A stretch of DNA of 64,000 nucleotides, from assembly GCA_020861095.1 (NCBI GenBank), contig JAJBTC010000147.1, forward strand, positions 1 to 64,000. Reading direction: 5' to 3'. Numbering within the stretch: the first letter of the stretch is position 1; every line of letters starts with the position of its first letter. The translations under genes and the position numbers were made by a program. This stretch comes from Bacteroides sp. Lineage in GTDB: Bacteria; Bacteroidota; Bacteroidia; Bacteroidales; Bacteroidaceae. The notes below the pieces were generated by a model, which saw only the letters and a program-made list of their open reading frames with translations, made no database searches and was not told the origin of the DNA. Positions 7,893 through 16,605 of the stretch are shown piece by piece.

Positions 7893-9212
7893 TCATTCGA
7901 TCGGTTCTCCTTTATAAAATGCCAGTATCTTGGTGGCGAACAGGAAATCGTATTTGGCCTGTACCCGTTCGGACAGTGCCTGTGTCAGGTTGAGTTTGGA
8001 TTCGTTGTATTCCAGGGAGGTGGCTTTTCCGTTCTCGAACTTTTCTCCCATCAGGCGGAACGCCTCTTCGTTGGCTGCCACGGCTACCTCACTGGTCTTG
8101 TAGGTACTCTCCGCAGCCACTGCGTTGTACCAGGCTTGCTGGATCTCCTTGTAGAGGATCTTTTTGGTATTGTCTAACTGCAATGCCAGATCCACCTGTT
8201 GCAGGCGGGCCGTGCGTACCCGGTTGCGGGTAGCAAACCGGTTGAACAACGGAATGCTCAGACTGAACCCGATCTGTTTGTTGAAGTTGTTGTTGATCTG
8301 ATCGCCGAAATTCTCATAGGCTTTTCCGTCTACCGTATAGAATCCCGTGCTGAGGCTGGCTCCGAAAGAGAGTTGCGGATAGAAACCGTTCTGTGCGATG
8401 CGTATGCTTTTCTCGCTTCCTTCTAATCTGAATATAGCCGCTTTGATGTCCGGTTTGATCATCAGTGCTTCGGTATATATCTCTTCCGGCGGGGTCAACA
8501 TCACAGATACATCTGTGTCCGGAGCCGCCAGCCTCAGCCCCTCCGGCGTGGGGAGTTCCAGGAGTTGGCTCAGATCCAGCAGTGCCAGTTGATAGTTGTT
8601 GTGCGCTTCTACCATACTCACTTCATCCTGTGCCACCCGGGCTTCCGCTTCCGCCACTTCGGCGGGAGACGCTTTGCCTACTTCTGCCAGTTGCTGCATC
8701 CGGCTGTATTGCTCCTGGCTCACTAAGATCTGCTCTTCCCGGATGGTATATATTTCCTGTGTGAAAAGTACCCTCAGGTAGGCATGTGCCACGTTGATGG
8801 AGAGGTCTTCTTTGGCTTTTTCCAGATCGGCCAGCGCCGCTTTCAGGTTGAGCTCGGCGAGTGCTTTCTGATTGGGCAGTTCGAAGCCGCTGAACACAGG
8901 GATATTGGTATTGATGCTACCGTTCGAGCTTCCGCTGCTGGTGTTGGTATAGGTATTGTCTACCGGTGAAGTGGTGCGTCCCCAGCTCCATCCCTGCGAC
9001 GCGCTGGCGTTGAGATTGGGCAGTCGTGACCATTTGGCTGTATTCAGACTGACGCGTTCTTGCTCCGCAAAGTTCTCTGCCCGTCTGATCTGTATGTTGT
9101 GTTCGATTGCGTATTCGATGCATTGACGCAGTGTCCATCCTTCCTGTGCGTGGAGAGAAGAAAGGAGTGTAGCGGCAACGATCAGAAAAGAAAATAGGAT
9201 GTATTTTTTCAT
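7893..9212 (-). CDS. TolC-family outer-membrane efflux channel
   Basis: The 439-aa protein starts with a signal peptide (MKKYILFSFLIVAATLLSSLHAQ), followed by two repeated outer-membrane-efflux-protein domains of long heptad-rich helices, such as the stretches around residues 140-230 and 350-430. This is the OEP/TolC fold that forms a trimeric outer-membrane and periplasmic conduit. It is the last gene of a five-gene minus-strand operon and starts 21 bp after the adaptor gene. With the adaptor, two MacB-type permeases and the ATPase upstream it should form a MacAB-TolC-like tripartite exporter; the substrate is not evident. Confidence 0.92.
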   Translation of the reverse strand: MKKYILFSFLIVAATLLSSLHAQEGWTLRQCIEYAIEHNIQIRRAENFAEQERVSLNTAKWSRLPNLNASASQGWSWGRTTSPVDNTYTNTSSGSSNGSINTNIPVFSGFELPNQKALAELNLKAALADLEKAKEDLSINVAHAYLRVLFTQEIYTIREEQILVSQEQYSRMQQLAEVGKASPAEVAEAEARVAQDEVSMVEAHNNYQLALLDLSQLLELPTPEGLRLAAPDTDVSVMLTPPEEIYTEALMIKPDIKAAIFRLEGSEKSIRIAQNGFYPQLSFGASLSTGFYTVDGKAYENFGDQINNNFNKQIGFSLSIPLFNRFATRNRVRTARLQQVDLALQLDNTKKILYKEIQQAWYNAVAAESTYKTSEVAVAANEEAFRLMGEKFENGKATSLEYNESKLNLTQALSERVQAKYDFLFATKILAFYKGEPIE

Positions 9213-9233
9213 ACGTACATTGTTTGTTGTTGT

Positions 9234-10331
9234 TTATTTCTTACCCTTTTCCGGTCCGCGTACTTTGTGGTTGGCTTCCAGACCTTTTCTGATCTCTATG
9301 CGGATGCCGTCGCTCATACCCGGCTCTACCTGCCGGCGTTCGAACTGTTGCGCCACACTGTCTGTCAGAACCCACACGAATGTACTGTCTCCACTGAATT
9401 CCAGCGCACTTTCCGGTATGGCAAGTGCATGTGGCGCGCGTGCCAGCACGATCTCCGCGTTGGCCGAATATCCGGAGCGTATCACCACGGTGTCCGGCAC
9501 CTGTACGGCAGCTTTGATCTCGAACTGATTGGCGCCGTTCTCTTCTACACCTTTGGGTGATATATATTCCAGCATGGCATCAAACGTATAGTTCTGCAGA
9601 GCGCCGATGGTGAGTTTGATCGGCATTCCTTCGTGGATGCGGCCCACCTCTGTCTCGTCGATGTTCCCTCTGAAGATCAGATCGTTCATGTTGGCAACGT
9701 TGGCAATGGTGGTGCCGTCGTTGAATGTATTGCTCATGATCACGGAATTCCCCTCTTTGATCGGCACATCTAAGATCAGCCCGTCTATGGTGGAGCGTAT
9801 CATCGTGTTGCTGTAAGAAGCACTCTTCTGGGTGATCCCTTCTTTGATAATGTCTAAAGCGTCTTTGGCTGCCACGCGCTCTTCGATGGCTTGTTGCAGG
9901 CTGACTTCGCTTTTTTCATATTCTTCCCGGCTGATCAGCTGACTCTCGTAGAGTTTCCTGATACGGGCAAAGTCTGTTTCGGCCTGAGCGGCATTGATCT
10001 CTGCCAGACGCACCCGGCTTTCGGCTCTGTTGAGCTCCCCTAATTCGGGGATTACCTTTACGCGGGCGATCACTTCGTCTTTTTTCACGGTTTGTCCGGC
10101 TTCTTTGTATACCTTATCGATAATCCCTGAGATCTGGGGCTTGATCAGGATCTCGTCGCGCGGTTCTACTTTTCCGGTAGCCACGGTGGTCTTTTCCAGA
10201 TCCGCTACTTCGGGAGTGAAGGTCTCGTATTCGATCACCTTGGGTTTTGATTTGTTGAAGAGGAATACGAACGTTCCGAGGAAAATCATGGCAATAAGTA
10301 CCAATAGTCCGATTTTGAGATACTTTTTCAT
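9234..10331 (-). CDS. Efflux periplasmic adaptor (HlyD/MacA-like membrane fusion protein)
   Basis: The 365-aa protein has one N-terminal membrane anchor (about residues 7-26, LLVLIAMIFLGTFVFLF), a barrel-sandwich/lipoyl half (GKVEPRDEILIKPQISGIID), a helical hairpin (about 95-160, with RAESRVRLAEINAAQAE and YEKSEVSLQQAIEERVAAKD), the second lipoyl half, and a beta-barrel domain. In tripartite pumps this protein links the inner-membrane ABC transporter to the TolC-like channel. It lies between the permease genes and the channel gene on the same strand, 22 bp from the latter, consistent with one transcript. Confidence 0.93.
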   Translation of the reverse strand: MKKYLKIGLLVLIAMIFLGTFVFLFNKSKPKVIEYETFTPEVADLEKTTVATGKVEPRDEILIKPQISGIIDKVYKEAGQTVKKDEVIARVKVIPELGELNRAESRVRLAEINAAQAETDFARIRKLYESQLISREEYEKSEVSLQQAIEERVAAKDALDIIKEGITQKSASYSNTMIRSTIDGLILDVPIKEGNSVIMSNTFNDGTTIANVANMNDLIFRGNIDETEVGRIHEGMPIKLTIGALQNYTFDAMLEYISPKGVEENGANQFEIKAAVQVPDTVVIRSGYSANAEIVLARAPHALAIPESALEFSGDSTFVWVLTDSVAQQFERRQVEPGMSDGIRIEIRKGLEANHKVRGPEKGKK

Positions 10332-10398
10332 CTTATATATAGTTTATGATTTATTTATCTGAGTATTTTGTGAATGGTTTAGTAAGCCTACTATTCAT

Positions 10399-11637
10399 TT
10401 ATTCGTCACGGATGGCTTCGATGGGTTTGATGGCCATGGCCCGATAAGCAGGAGCCAGTCCGGCCAGCATCCCCAGGGTGATCAATACCGCGCAGGTACC
10501 TATGGCCAGCCAGAACGTGATCTGGAACCTGGGTTCATTTCCCGGGGAGTGTGTGGCCGACTCCATAAGTTGCAGGATGAATACGCCGAAGGTGATCCCG
10601 GCCATTCCGGCGATGGAGGTGAGCACCATACTTTCCGAGAGGATCTGTTGCAGGATATCCCGCGGACGTGCTCCGATGGCTCTTCGTATGCCGATCTCTG
10701 TGGTACGTTCTTTCACTGTCACCATCATGATGTTGCTGACCCCGATGGCACCGGCCAGTAAAGTTCCTATCCCCACCAGTACGCTCAATATGCGTATACC
10801 GGTAAAGAGGTTGTCTACCATGGAGAACATGGCTTCGGCGTTGAAGAACATAACCGCTTCCTTATCATCGGGGTGGATGTAGTGGGGTGGTTTGAGTACC
10901 TGTTCGATACTCTCCTGCAACTCTGTTACTTTTACACCCGGTCTGGCAGTGATACAGAGCAAATCGATCTCTCTCCAGGGGTAGGTCCGCTGCATGGTGG
11001 TGAACGGGATGGAGATGGCTTCTGAGGCCTGTCCGTTGATAGACATATTTCCTTCGGCGGTGTTTACTCCTATCACCTGATAGTAGATCCCGTCTACACG
11101 GATGTAGCTTCCGCAGGGATCTTCTCCGGCCTGGAACAGTTCTTCGTAGACGCGTTTACCGATGGTGCAGACCTTGCGGCTTTCCAGCACATCCACCTTA
11201 TTGATAAAACGTCCGTATCCCATAATATGTGTTTCGATGGCGTTGTATTCCGGATGCAGCCCTTTGACCACACAACTGCTGGTTTTTTCTCCGAAAACAG
11301 CGGTCGAGCCCCATTGGCTCAGCGTAGGAGTGATGATGTCTATGTCTTTCACCTCCCGTTTCAATCGTTCTACATCCGCATTTTCTAAGCTCCACCAGCG
11401 TCCTTTCCGGAATCCTTTGTAGGCTTCTCCCGTCCATTGCGGCCATACAAAACAGGAATTACTGGCAAAACCGTCAAAATTGGATTTCATCATATCCTGC
11501 ATGCCCTGGCTGCCACCGATGAGGGCAACCAGCATAAAGATCCCCCAGAATACCCCGAAAGCAGTAAGCAGGCTTCGGGTCTTGTTCCTTGTAATGGTGA
11601 TGAGGATCTCTTCCCATGTATCCATATCCATTTTCAT
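10399..11637 (-). CDS. ABC transporter permease, MacB/FtsX type
   Basis: Four-transmembrane MacB-like permease. The first helix follows the start (RSLLTAFGVFWGIFMLVALIGG), a large periplasmic MacB_PCD domain follows (about residues 45-260), and three C-terminal helices carry the FtsX-family signature (TLLAGAIGVSNIMMVTVKERTTEIGIRRAIGA in pieces, ending PIEAIRDE). The frame is open to an ATG at 11691, but MKMDMDTWEEIL from 11637 matches the usual N-terminus of the paralogous permease next door (MIDIWQEIYG), so the downstream start is chosen. It is the intact member of two permeases in this operon and could form a homodimer if the other is inactive. Confidence 0.9.
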   Translation of the reverse strand: MKMDMDTWEEILITITRNKTRSLLTAFGVFWGIFMLVALIGGSQGMQDMMKSNFDGFASNSCFVWPQWTGEAYKGFRKGRWWSLENADVERLKREVKDIDIITPTLSQWGSTAVFGEKTSSCVVKGLHPEYNAIETHIMGYGRFINKVDVLESRKVCTIGKRVYEELFQAGEDPCGSYIRVDGIYYQVIGVNTAEGNMSINGQASEAISIPFTTMQRTYPWREIDLLCITARPGVKVTELQESIEQVLKPPHYIHPDDKEAVMFFNAEAMFSMVDNLFTGIRILSVLVGIGTLLAGAIGVSNIMMVTVKERTTEIGIRRAIGARPRDILQQILSESMVLTSIAGMAGITFGVFILQLMESATHSPGNEPRFQITFWLAIGTCAVLITLGMLAGLAPAYRAMAIKPIEAIRDE

Positions 11638-11732
11638 ATATACAATTTTATTTTTGACACGAAAGTCATAGGGAACTCGCTGTTTGTGCACATCGCCTCC
11701 GGCGATGGATCTTATCAGGCGCGTTTCCTGCG

Positions 11733-12985
11733 TTAATCTGCTCTGAGTGCTTCAATGGGACGTATTTTGACCGCTTTGCGGGCAGGGAAAAGTCCGGCCA
11801 ATGTTCCCGCGATAATCAATGTTAAAGTGGCCTGAATGGCGATTCCCATATCTACGGTCGGGTTGAGAAAGACTGTCTCGGTCCAGGCACCGGTATCGAT
11901 GGTTTTGGCTCCTGCTACCTTGTCCATCCATTCGGTAGCGGCAATTCCCGCTACCATACCGATGTATCCGAAGATCGTGGTGATGGTGACACTCTCGACG
12001 ATAATGAGCCAGAGTATGGAGGAGGGTTTAGCACCGATCGCTTTGCGGATACCGAATTCCCGGGTCCGTTCTTTCACGGTGATGAGCATGATATTACTTA
12101 CCCCCACAATGCCGCTGAGCAGGGTGAAGATCCCGATGACCCAGATCCCGGTCCGGAGAATACCCATACCTTTCTGCTGTTGCATGTAATTGGAGAGACG
12201 GTTCCAGATCCAGATGGCACTGTGGTCTTCTGCATCGAAACGGTGGTAGCTGCCTAAGACCCTGCGGTATTTTTTTCGAACGCGGCATTGCTTTCTAATG
12301 TCTCCAGGTCTTTGGTAGTCATGGTAATGTTGTTCAGTTTGTCTCCTTTGTTGTAGATGATCTGCAGGGTGCTGAAGGGCATGTAGGCTTCCCGGGAATC
12401 CCGGTCGCCCGGATCGTTGAACAATCCTACTACCTGATAAGCAGCCTTTCCGGCAATTACGAACTTGCCGATGGGATCTTCGTCTTTGAACAGGATCTCT
12501 GCGGTCTTTTCGTGCAGAACCATGACTTTTCTGCGTTCCCGGATATCTATCTGGTTGATAAACCGTCCGGCGGTAGATTGTATGGTTTCCACTTCCGTAT
12601 AGTTGGGATATACACCATACAGGGTAAGACTTACATACTCCGGTCCGTAGCTGACATATACACTTCCTTGCCTGACGGTGGCTCCGGCGTCTGTCACATG
12701 GTCGGTGAAGTTGCGGTTGGTCAGTGCCAGGGAGGTATTATCTAATTGGATGCGCCGTCCTTCTTTCAGTCCGTCGTAGGACTTACTGGTACGTCCGGGA
12801 AATATTTTGATGGAATTCATTGCCATCTGTGAAGAGGATTCTTCCATGGCATGGATCAGTCCGTTGCCCGATCCGAGGAGTACGATCAGCATAAATATGC
12901 CCCAGGCTACGGCAAACCCCGTCAGGAACGTACGTAGTTTGTTCCGTTTGATGGTTCCGTAGATTTCTTGCCAAATGTCAATCAT
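11733..12985 (-). pseudogene. ABC transporter permease, MacB/FtsX type, interrupted by a one-base frameshift
   Basis: Two frames together make one permease. 12985-12254 encodes the start, first helix and most of the periplasmic domain, ending AFEKNTAGS and stop. 12185-11733 encodes the three C-terminal helices (GIVGVSNIMLITVKERTREF) to PIEALRAD. Adding one A to the A7 run (T7 on the plus strand, 12270-12276) joins them: AFEKKYRRVLGSYHRF continues in frame to MQQQKGMGILRTG with no stop. Nothing else is missing, so this is a single -1 event in a homopolymer. It may be a real inactivation, a slippage-tolerant gene, or a sequence error. It sits second in the efflux operon, directly after the ATPase gene. 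Confidence 0.88.
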
Positions 12986-13042
12986 AGGTAGTTATATAAG
13001 ATGTGCATACCATCCGGTATGGCGTTTGTTTGTACTGGTAGA

Positions 13043-13759
13043 TTATTTCATGAACCCGTCTTTGCCGAAAGGCGACGCGTCGTGATCGTGGTTCTCTTCG
13101 ATCCGTTCGATGATCCCGTCTTTGATGTGTATGATCTTGTTGGTCTGATTGGCCACTCCGCTTTCGTGGGTCACTACGATCAGTGTCATACCGTCGTTGT
13201 GAAGCTCTTTCAGGATATCCATCACCTCTACCGAGGTCTTGCTGTCCAGCGCTCCGGTGGGTTCGTCGGCCAGAATGATCTGAGGCTGTGTGATCAGTGC
13301 CCGGGCAATGGCTACGCGTTGCTTCTGCCCGCCACTCATCTCGTTGGGCATGTGATGGGCCCAGTCTTTCAGACCCAGGCGTTCCAGGTATTCCATGGCC
13401 AGTTTGTTGCGCTTCTTACGGCTGACCCCCTGATAGAACAGCGGAAGAGCCACATTCTCCATCGCGTCTTTAAAGGAAATGAGGTTGAACGACTGGAAGA
13501 TGAATCCGATCATGCGGTTGCGGTAACTGGCTGCTCGGGTTTCACTCAGGCCCCTGATCAGTACATCGTTGAGGTAGTAATTGCCCGTATCGTAGTTGTC
13601 CAGGATACCCAATATATTAAGTAAGGTGGATTTTCCGGAGCCCGATGCTTCCATGATAGAGACGAATTCTCCTTTTTCAATATCCAGGTTGATTCCTTTG
13701 AGCACATGCAGCGGTGCTCCGTTGTAGTAAGTCTTGTTTATATCTTCTAAATGTATCAC
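13043..13759 (-). CDS. ABC transporter ATP-binding protein, MacB/LolD type, with altered Walker A
   Basis: The 238-aa nucleotide-binding subunit is probably the ATPase for the two adjacent MacB-like permeases. Visible motifs are Walker A, here MEASGSGKST, about residues 36-45; a Q-loop (GFIFQSFNLI); the signature MSGGQKQRVAIARAL (about 146-160); Walker B with D-loop (IILADEPTGALDS); and the H-loop (VVTHES). The first residue of the Walker A GxxGxGK(S/T) is Glu37 instead of Gly. The glycine is nearly universal in P-loop ATPases generally, though I cannot exclude that this subfamily tolerates Glu. It is the first gene of the operon; the divergent ROK kinase starts 172 bp away. Confidence 0.9.
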   Translation of the reverse strand: MIHLEDINKTYYNGAPLHVLKGINLDIEKGEFVSIMEASGSGKSTLLNILGILDNYDTGNYYLNDVLIRGLSETRAASYRNRMIGFIFQSFNLISFKDAMENVALPLFYQGVSRKKRNKLAMEYLERLGLKDWAHHMPNEMSGGQKQRVAIARALITQPQIILADEPTGALDSKTSVEVMDILKELHNDGMTLIVVTHESGVANQTNKIIHIKDGIIERIEENHDHDASPFGKDGFMK

Positions 13760-13931
13760 TCTATAGTAGGTTTAATTGCATATTTCTACTTATTTTGACT
13801 ATTAGACGCACGCAAGGTACGAAAAGTTGCAAGATGCCTGAATTTTTTTAAAAAACATTTTGAAGAGTCGATCTTCTTTGCGTTATTTGTGTGCATCAAA
13901 ATATAATAACTAACCCTTTAAACAGAATATC

Positions 13932-14906
13932 ATGAATTCAAATGTGGAGAAACAGTACGTGGTTGGCATTGACATAGGCGGTACAAATACCGTTTTTGGC
14001 ATTGTTGACGCGCGTGGTTCGATCCTGGCAAGCGGAGCCGTAAAAACGCAGTCGTATACCGAAGTTGAAAATTATGTAGATGAGGTTTGTAAAAATCTTC
14101 TTCCGCTGATCATTGCTCACGGAGGGGTGGAGAAGATCAAAGGTATCGGTATCGGCGCACCCAATGGAAATTATTATACCGGAACTATAGAATTCGCTCC
14201 CAATCTTCCCTGGAAGGGGGTGGTGCCCTTAGCTTCTCTCTTCGAAGAGCGCCTGGGTATTCCTACGGCACTGACCAACGATGCCAACGCTGCCGCTGTG
14301 GGTGAGATGACCTATGGAGTGGCACGTGGTATGAAGGACTTTATCATGATCACGCTGGGTACGGGTGTGGGTAGTGGTATTGTGATCAACGGTCAGGTGG
14401 TGTATGGACACGATGGTTTTGCCGGGGAACTGGGGCATGTGATCATGCGCCGGGAGAACGGTAGGCTTTGCGGTTGCGGCCGTCACGGATGTCTCGAAAC
14501 GTATTGCTCGGCTACCGGTGTGGCACGTACGGCACGCGAATTGCTGGCTGCGCGTACCGACCAGAGTTTGTTACGCAATATTCCGGCGGAAAGTATTACG
14601 TCTAAAGATGTATTTGATGCGGCTATTCAGGGAGATGAGCTGGCAGCAGAGATCTTCAAATTCACAGGTAGCCTGTTGGGAGAGGCATTGGCCGACTTTA
14701 TCTCTTTCTCCAGTCCGGAGGCTATTGTGCTTTTTGGAGGGCTGGCCAAATCCGGTGATCTGATCATGAAGCCGATACAGGAGTCTATCAATGCCAATGT
14801 ATTGCAGATCTTCAAAGGCAAAGCCAAATTGCTGATCTCTGAACTGAAAGATTCGGATGCGGCGGTGTTGGGTGCGAGTGCTCTGGCCTGGGAACTCCGG
14901 GAATGA
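13932..14906 (+). CDS. ROK-family sugar kinase (glucokinase-like)
   Basis: The 324-aa protein opens with the phosphate-1 motif VGIDIGGTNTVFGIVD (about residues 10-25). It has the sugar-binding ALTNDANAAAVGEMTYG segment with the catalytic Asp, a second phosphate loop (ITLGTGVGSGIVINGQ), the ExGH motif (GELGHVIM), and the ROK zinc motif CGCGRHGCLETYCS. Known ROK members phosphorylate glucose, N-acetylglucosamine or N-acetylmannosamine with ATP; this set of motifs fits a glucokinase-like enzyme in the cytoplasm, but specificity is not proven. A strong terminator follows the stop, so it is probably monocistronic. Confidence 0.93.
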   Translation: MNSNVEKQYVVGIDIGGTNTVFGIVDARGSILASGAVKTQSYTEVENYVDEVCKNLLPLIIAHGGVEKIKGIGIGAPNGNYYTGTIEFAPNLPWKGVVPLASLFEERLGIPTALTNDANAAAVGEMTYGVARGMKDFIMITLGTGVGSGIVINGQVVYGHDGFAGELGHVIMRRENGRLCGCGRHGCLETYCSATGVARTARELLAARTDQSLLRNIPAESITSKDVFDAAIQGDELAAEIFKFTGSLLGEALADFISFSSPEAIVLFGGLAKSGDLIMKPIQESINANVLQIFKGKAKLLISELKDSDAAVLGASALAWELRE

Positions 14907-14930
14907 TACGATTTCTTACAAGATATCATG

Positions 14931-14966
14931 CGGCCCTGCTTCCTGAAGAAGCAGGGCCGTTTGTTT
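14931..14966 (+). terminator. Rho-independent terminator of the ROK kinase gene
   Basis: CGGCCCTGCTTC (14931-14942), a 5-base loop, then GAAGCAGGGCCG (14948-14959), followed by TTTGTTTT. Twelve perfect base pairs 25 bp after the stop codon. Confidence 0.85.
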
Positions 14967-15116
14967 TCTGTAAAAAAGAGAGAGGAGATACAGCAGCGTT
15001 TGATGCTGTGGCCTTTCTGCGGATAGCTACAAGGAACAGAAGAAATTGTCTGCCGGGATAGGTCTCTTTCGGAAATGGACTTTTACTTTAAAAAGACATT
15101 ACCTAAGCTAAGGGAC

Positions 15117-15142
15117 TGAAATACCATATAAATGGTATTTCA
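15117..15142 (+). promoter_or_regulatory. Perfect 11-bp inverted repeat, candidate operator of the symporter gene
   Basis: TGAAATACCAT (15117-15127), a 4-base spacer ATAA, then ATGGTATTTCA (15132-15142). It ends 18 bp before the -7 box at 15161, so it overlaps the -33 region, a classic position for a repressor site or for an activator touching polymerase. Confidence 0.6.
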
Positions 15143-15160
15143 ATGTATGCTACAGAACCC

Positions 15161-15168
15161 TATCTTTG
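15161..15168 (+). promoter_or_regulatory. -7 promoter box (TATCTTTG) for the symporter gene
   Basis: Exact TAnnTTTG match 98 bp upstream of the inferred ATG. At the -33 distance stands TTTC (15138-15141), inside the inverted repeat. Confidence 0.6.
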
Positions 15169-15265
15169 CCCGGATCAATAGTCGGTTGCCCGGAAAGGCA
15201 GGGAGTAGAGGTACATACTTCTGTTTTTCCTGTCGGTTTCCGTAGTAGGTAAGGAGAGGAACAGC

Positions 15266-16440
15266 ATGATAAAAAACTATTTAAAAACACAATTGTACAA
15301 CTGCTTCTGGCGGTAGCAGTGGGTGTTATTCTGGGTTTGACCGCCGGAGAACCGGTGATGAAGATCGTTTTGTCCGTGAAAATGATCAGTGGACAGGTGA
15401 TCTTCTTCCTGGTACCTCTGATCATTTTCGGATGTGTGGCTCCTTCCATAGCCTCTCTGAAGAGCAATGCTTCCCGCGTTCTGCTATTTGCTTTTACGCT
15501 GGCTTATTTTTCTTCCATAGGTGCGGCATTTTTTGGATTGCTGGTCGGGTATGAGGTGGTTCCGATGCTGCATATCGCTCCTGTGGCCGAAGGGTTACGG
15601 AGCTTGCCTGCTCAGGTATTTATTCTGGAAATACCTCCGGTAATGAGTGTTATGTCTGCACTGGTCCTTTCTGTCTTTGTCGGCTTGTCTGCCGCCTGGA
15701 CCCATAGCCGGAATGTGGTGGATCTTTTACATTCTTTTCGGGAAATGGTGCTTCTGCTGGTCAGGAAGATCTTGTTACCTGTGCTGCCTTTTTTCGTGGC
15801 TGCCAACTTCTGTGTGTTGAGCTACGAAGGGGCTGTTACCCACCAGTTGCCCGTGTTCCTGTCTGTGATCGCTCTGGTGATTGTTTGCCATTATATCTGG
15901 CTGGCTTTTCTCTATCTGGCTGCCTCTGTCTATACAAGGCGCAATGGATGGAAGGTGCTGAAGCATTACGGTCCGGCCTATCTGACTGCCTTAGGTACCA
16001 TGTCTTCCGCCGCCACCTTGGGGGTATCGCTGGAATGTGCCACCCAAACCCGCATGCTCCGCAAAGAGACCGTAGACATTTCCATTCCCCTGTTTGCCAA
16101 CATACACTTATGTGGTTCGATCCTGACAGAGGTATTTTTTGTCTTGACTGTTTCGCAACTGCTCTATGGGACCCTGCCCGGTATAGGTACTATGATCCTG
16201 TTCATTGTATTGCTCGGATTCTTTGCGATCGGTGCTCCCGGAGTGCCCGGAGGTACTGTACTGGCTTCTCTCGGACTGATTGTGGCGGTGTTGGGATTCG
16301 ATGAGGCAGGCACCGCTCTGCTGATTACCATTTTTGCTTTGCAGGATAGTTTCGGTACGGCCTGCAATGTGACAGGCGATGGGGCACTGGCTCTGATCGT
16401 AGATAAGTTCACAGAAAGAAGCAAAGAAAGAGACAAGTGA
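15266..16440 (+). pseudogene. Dicarboxylate/amino acid:cation symporter (DAACS family), frameshift after the fourth codon
   Basis: The body from 15319 encodes most of a GltP/DctA-type sodium or proton symporter: about eight membrane segments plus the hairpin regions, with GTMSSAATLGVSLECA and the C-terminal LQDSFGTACNVTGDGALALIVDKF substrate-site region. No proper start lies in that frame. The ATG at 15266 is preceded by AAGGAGAGG at 7-base spacing; it reads into a stop unless one A is added to the A6 run 15271-15276, which then gives MIKKLFKNTIVQLLLAVAVG, a natural N-terminus continuing in frame. This is a homopolymer -1 frameshift or a sequence error. A GTG start at 15319 would delete the start of the first membrane helix. 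Confidence 0.82.
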
Positions 16441-16553
16441 ATTCTGGACAGAAGGAATATGTAAAGGTTTTATGTTTTAAGTATTTTTTCTGATCGTATA
16501 GCTTACTAATGCGCATGTAAGAACGGATTAGATGAAAACAATCAGTAATTTGT

Positions 16554-16592
16554 TCGTGTAAATTTTAGAGTAATTCTCTAAAATTTACACGA
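16554..16592. terminator. Long perfect hairpin between convergent genes
   Basis: TCGTGTAAATTTTAGAG (16554-16570), loop TAATT, CTCTAAAATTTACACGA (16576-16592): 17 perfect base pairs. It lies between the symporter (+) and the last fimbrial gene (-), whose stop is at 16606, and can serve as a bidirectional terminator; CTTGTTTT follows on the plus strand. Confidence 0.7.
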
Positions 16593-16605
16593 CTTGTTTT
16601 ATGCT

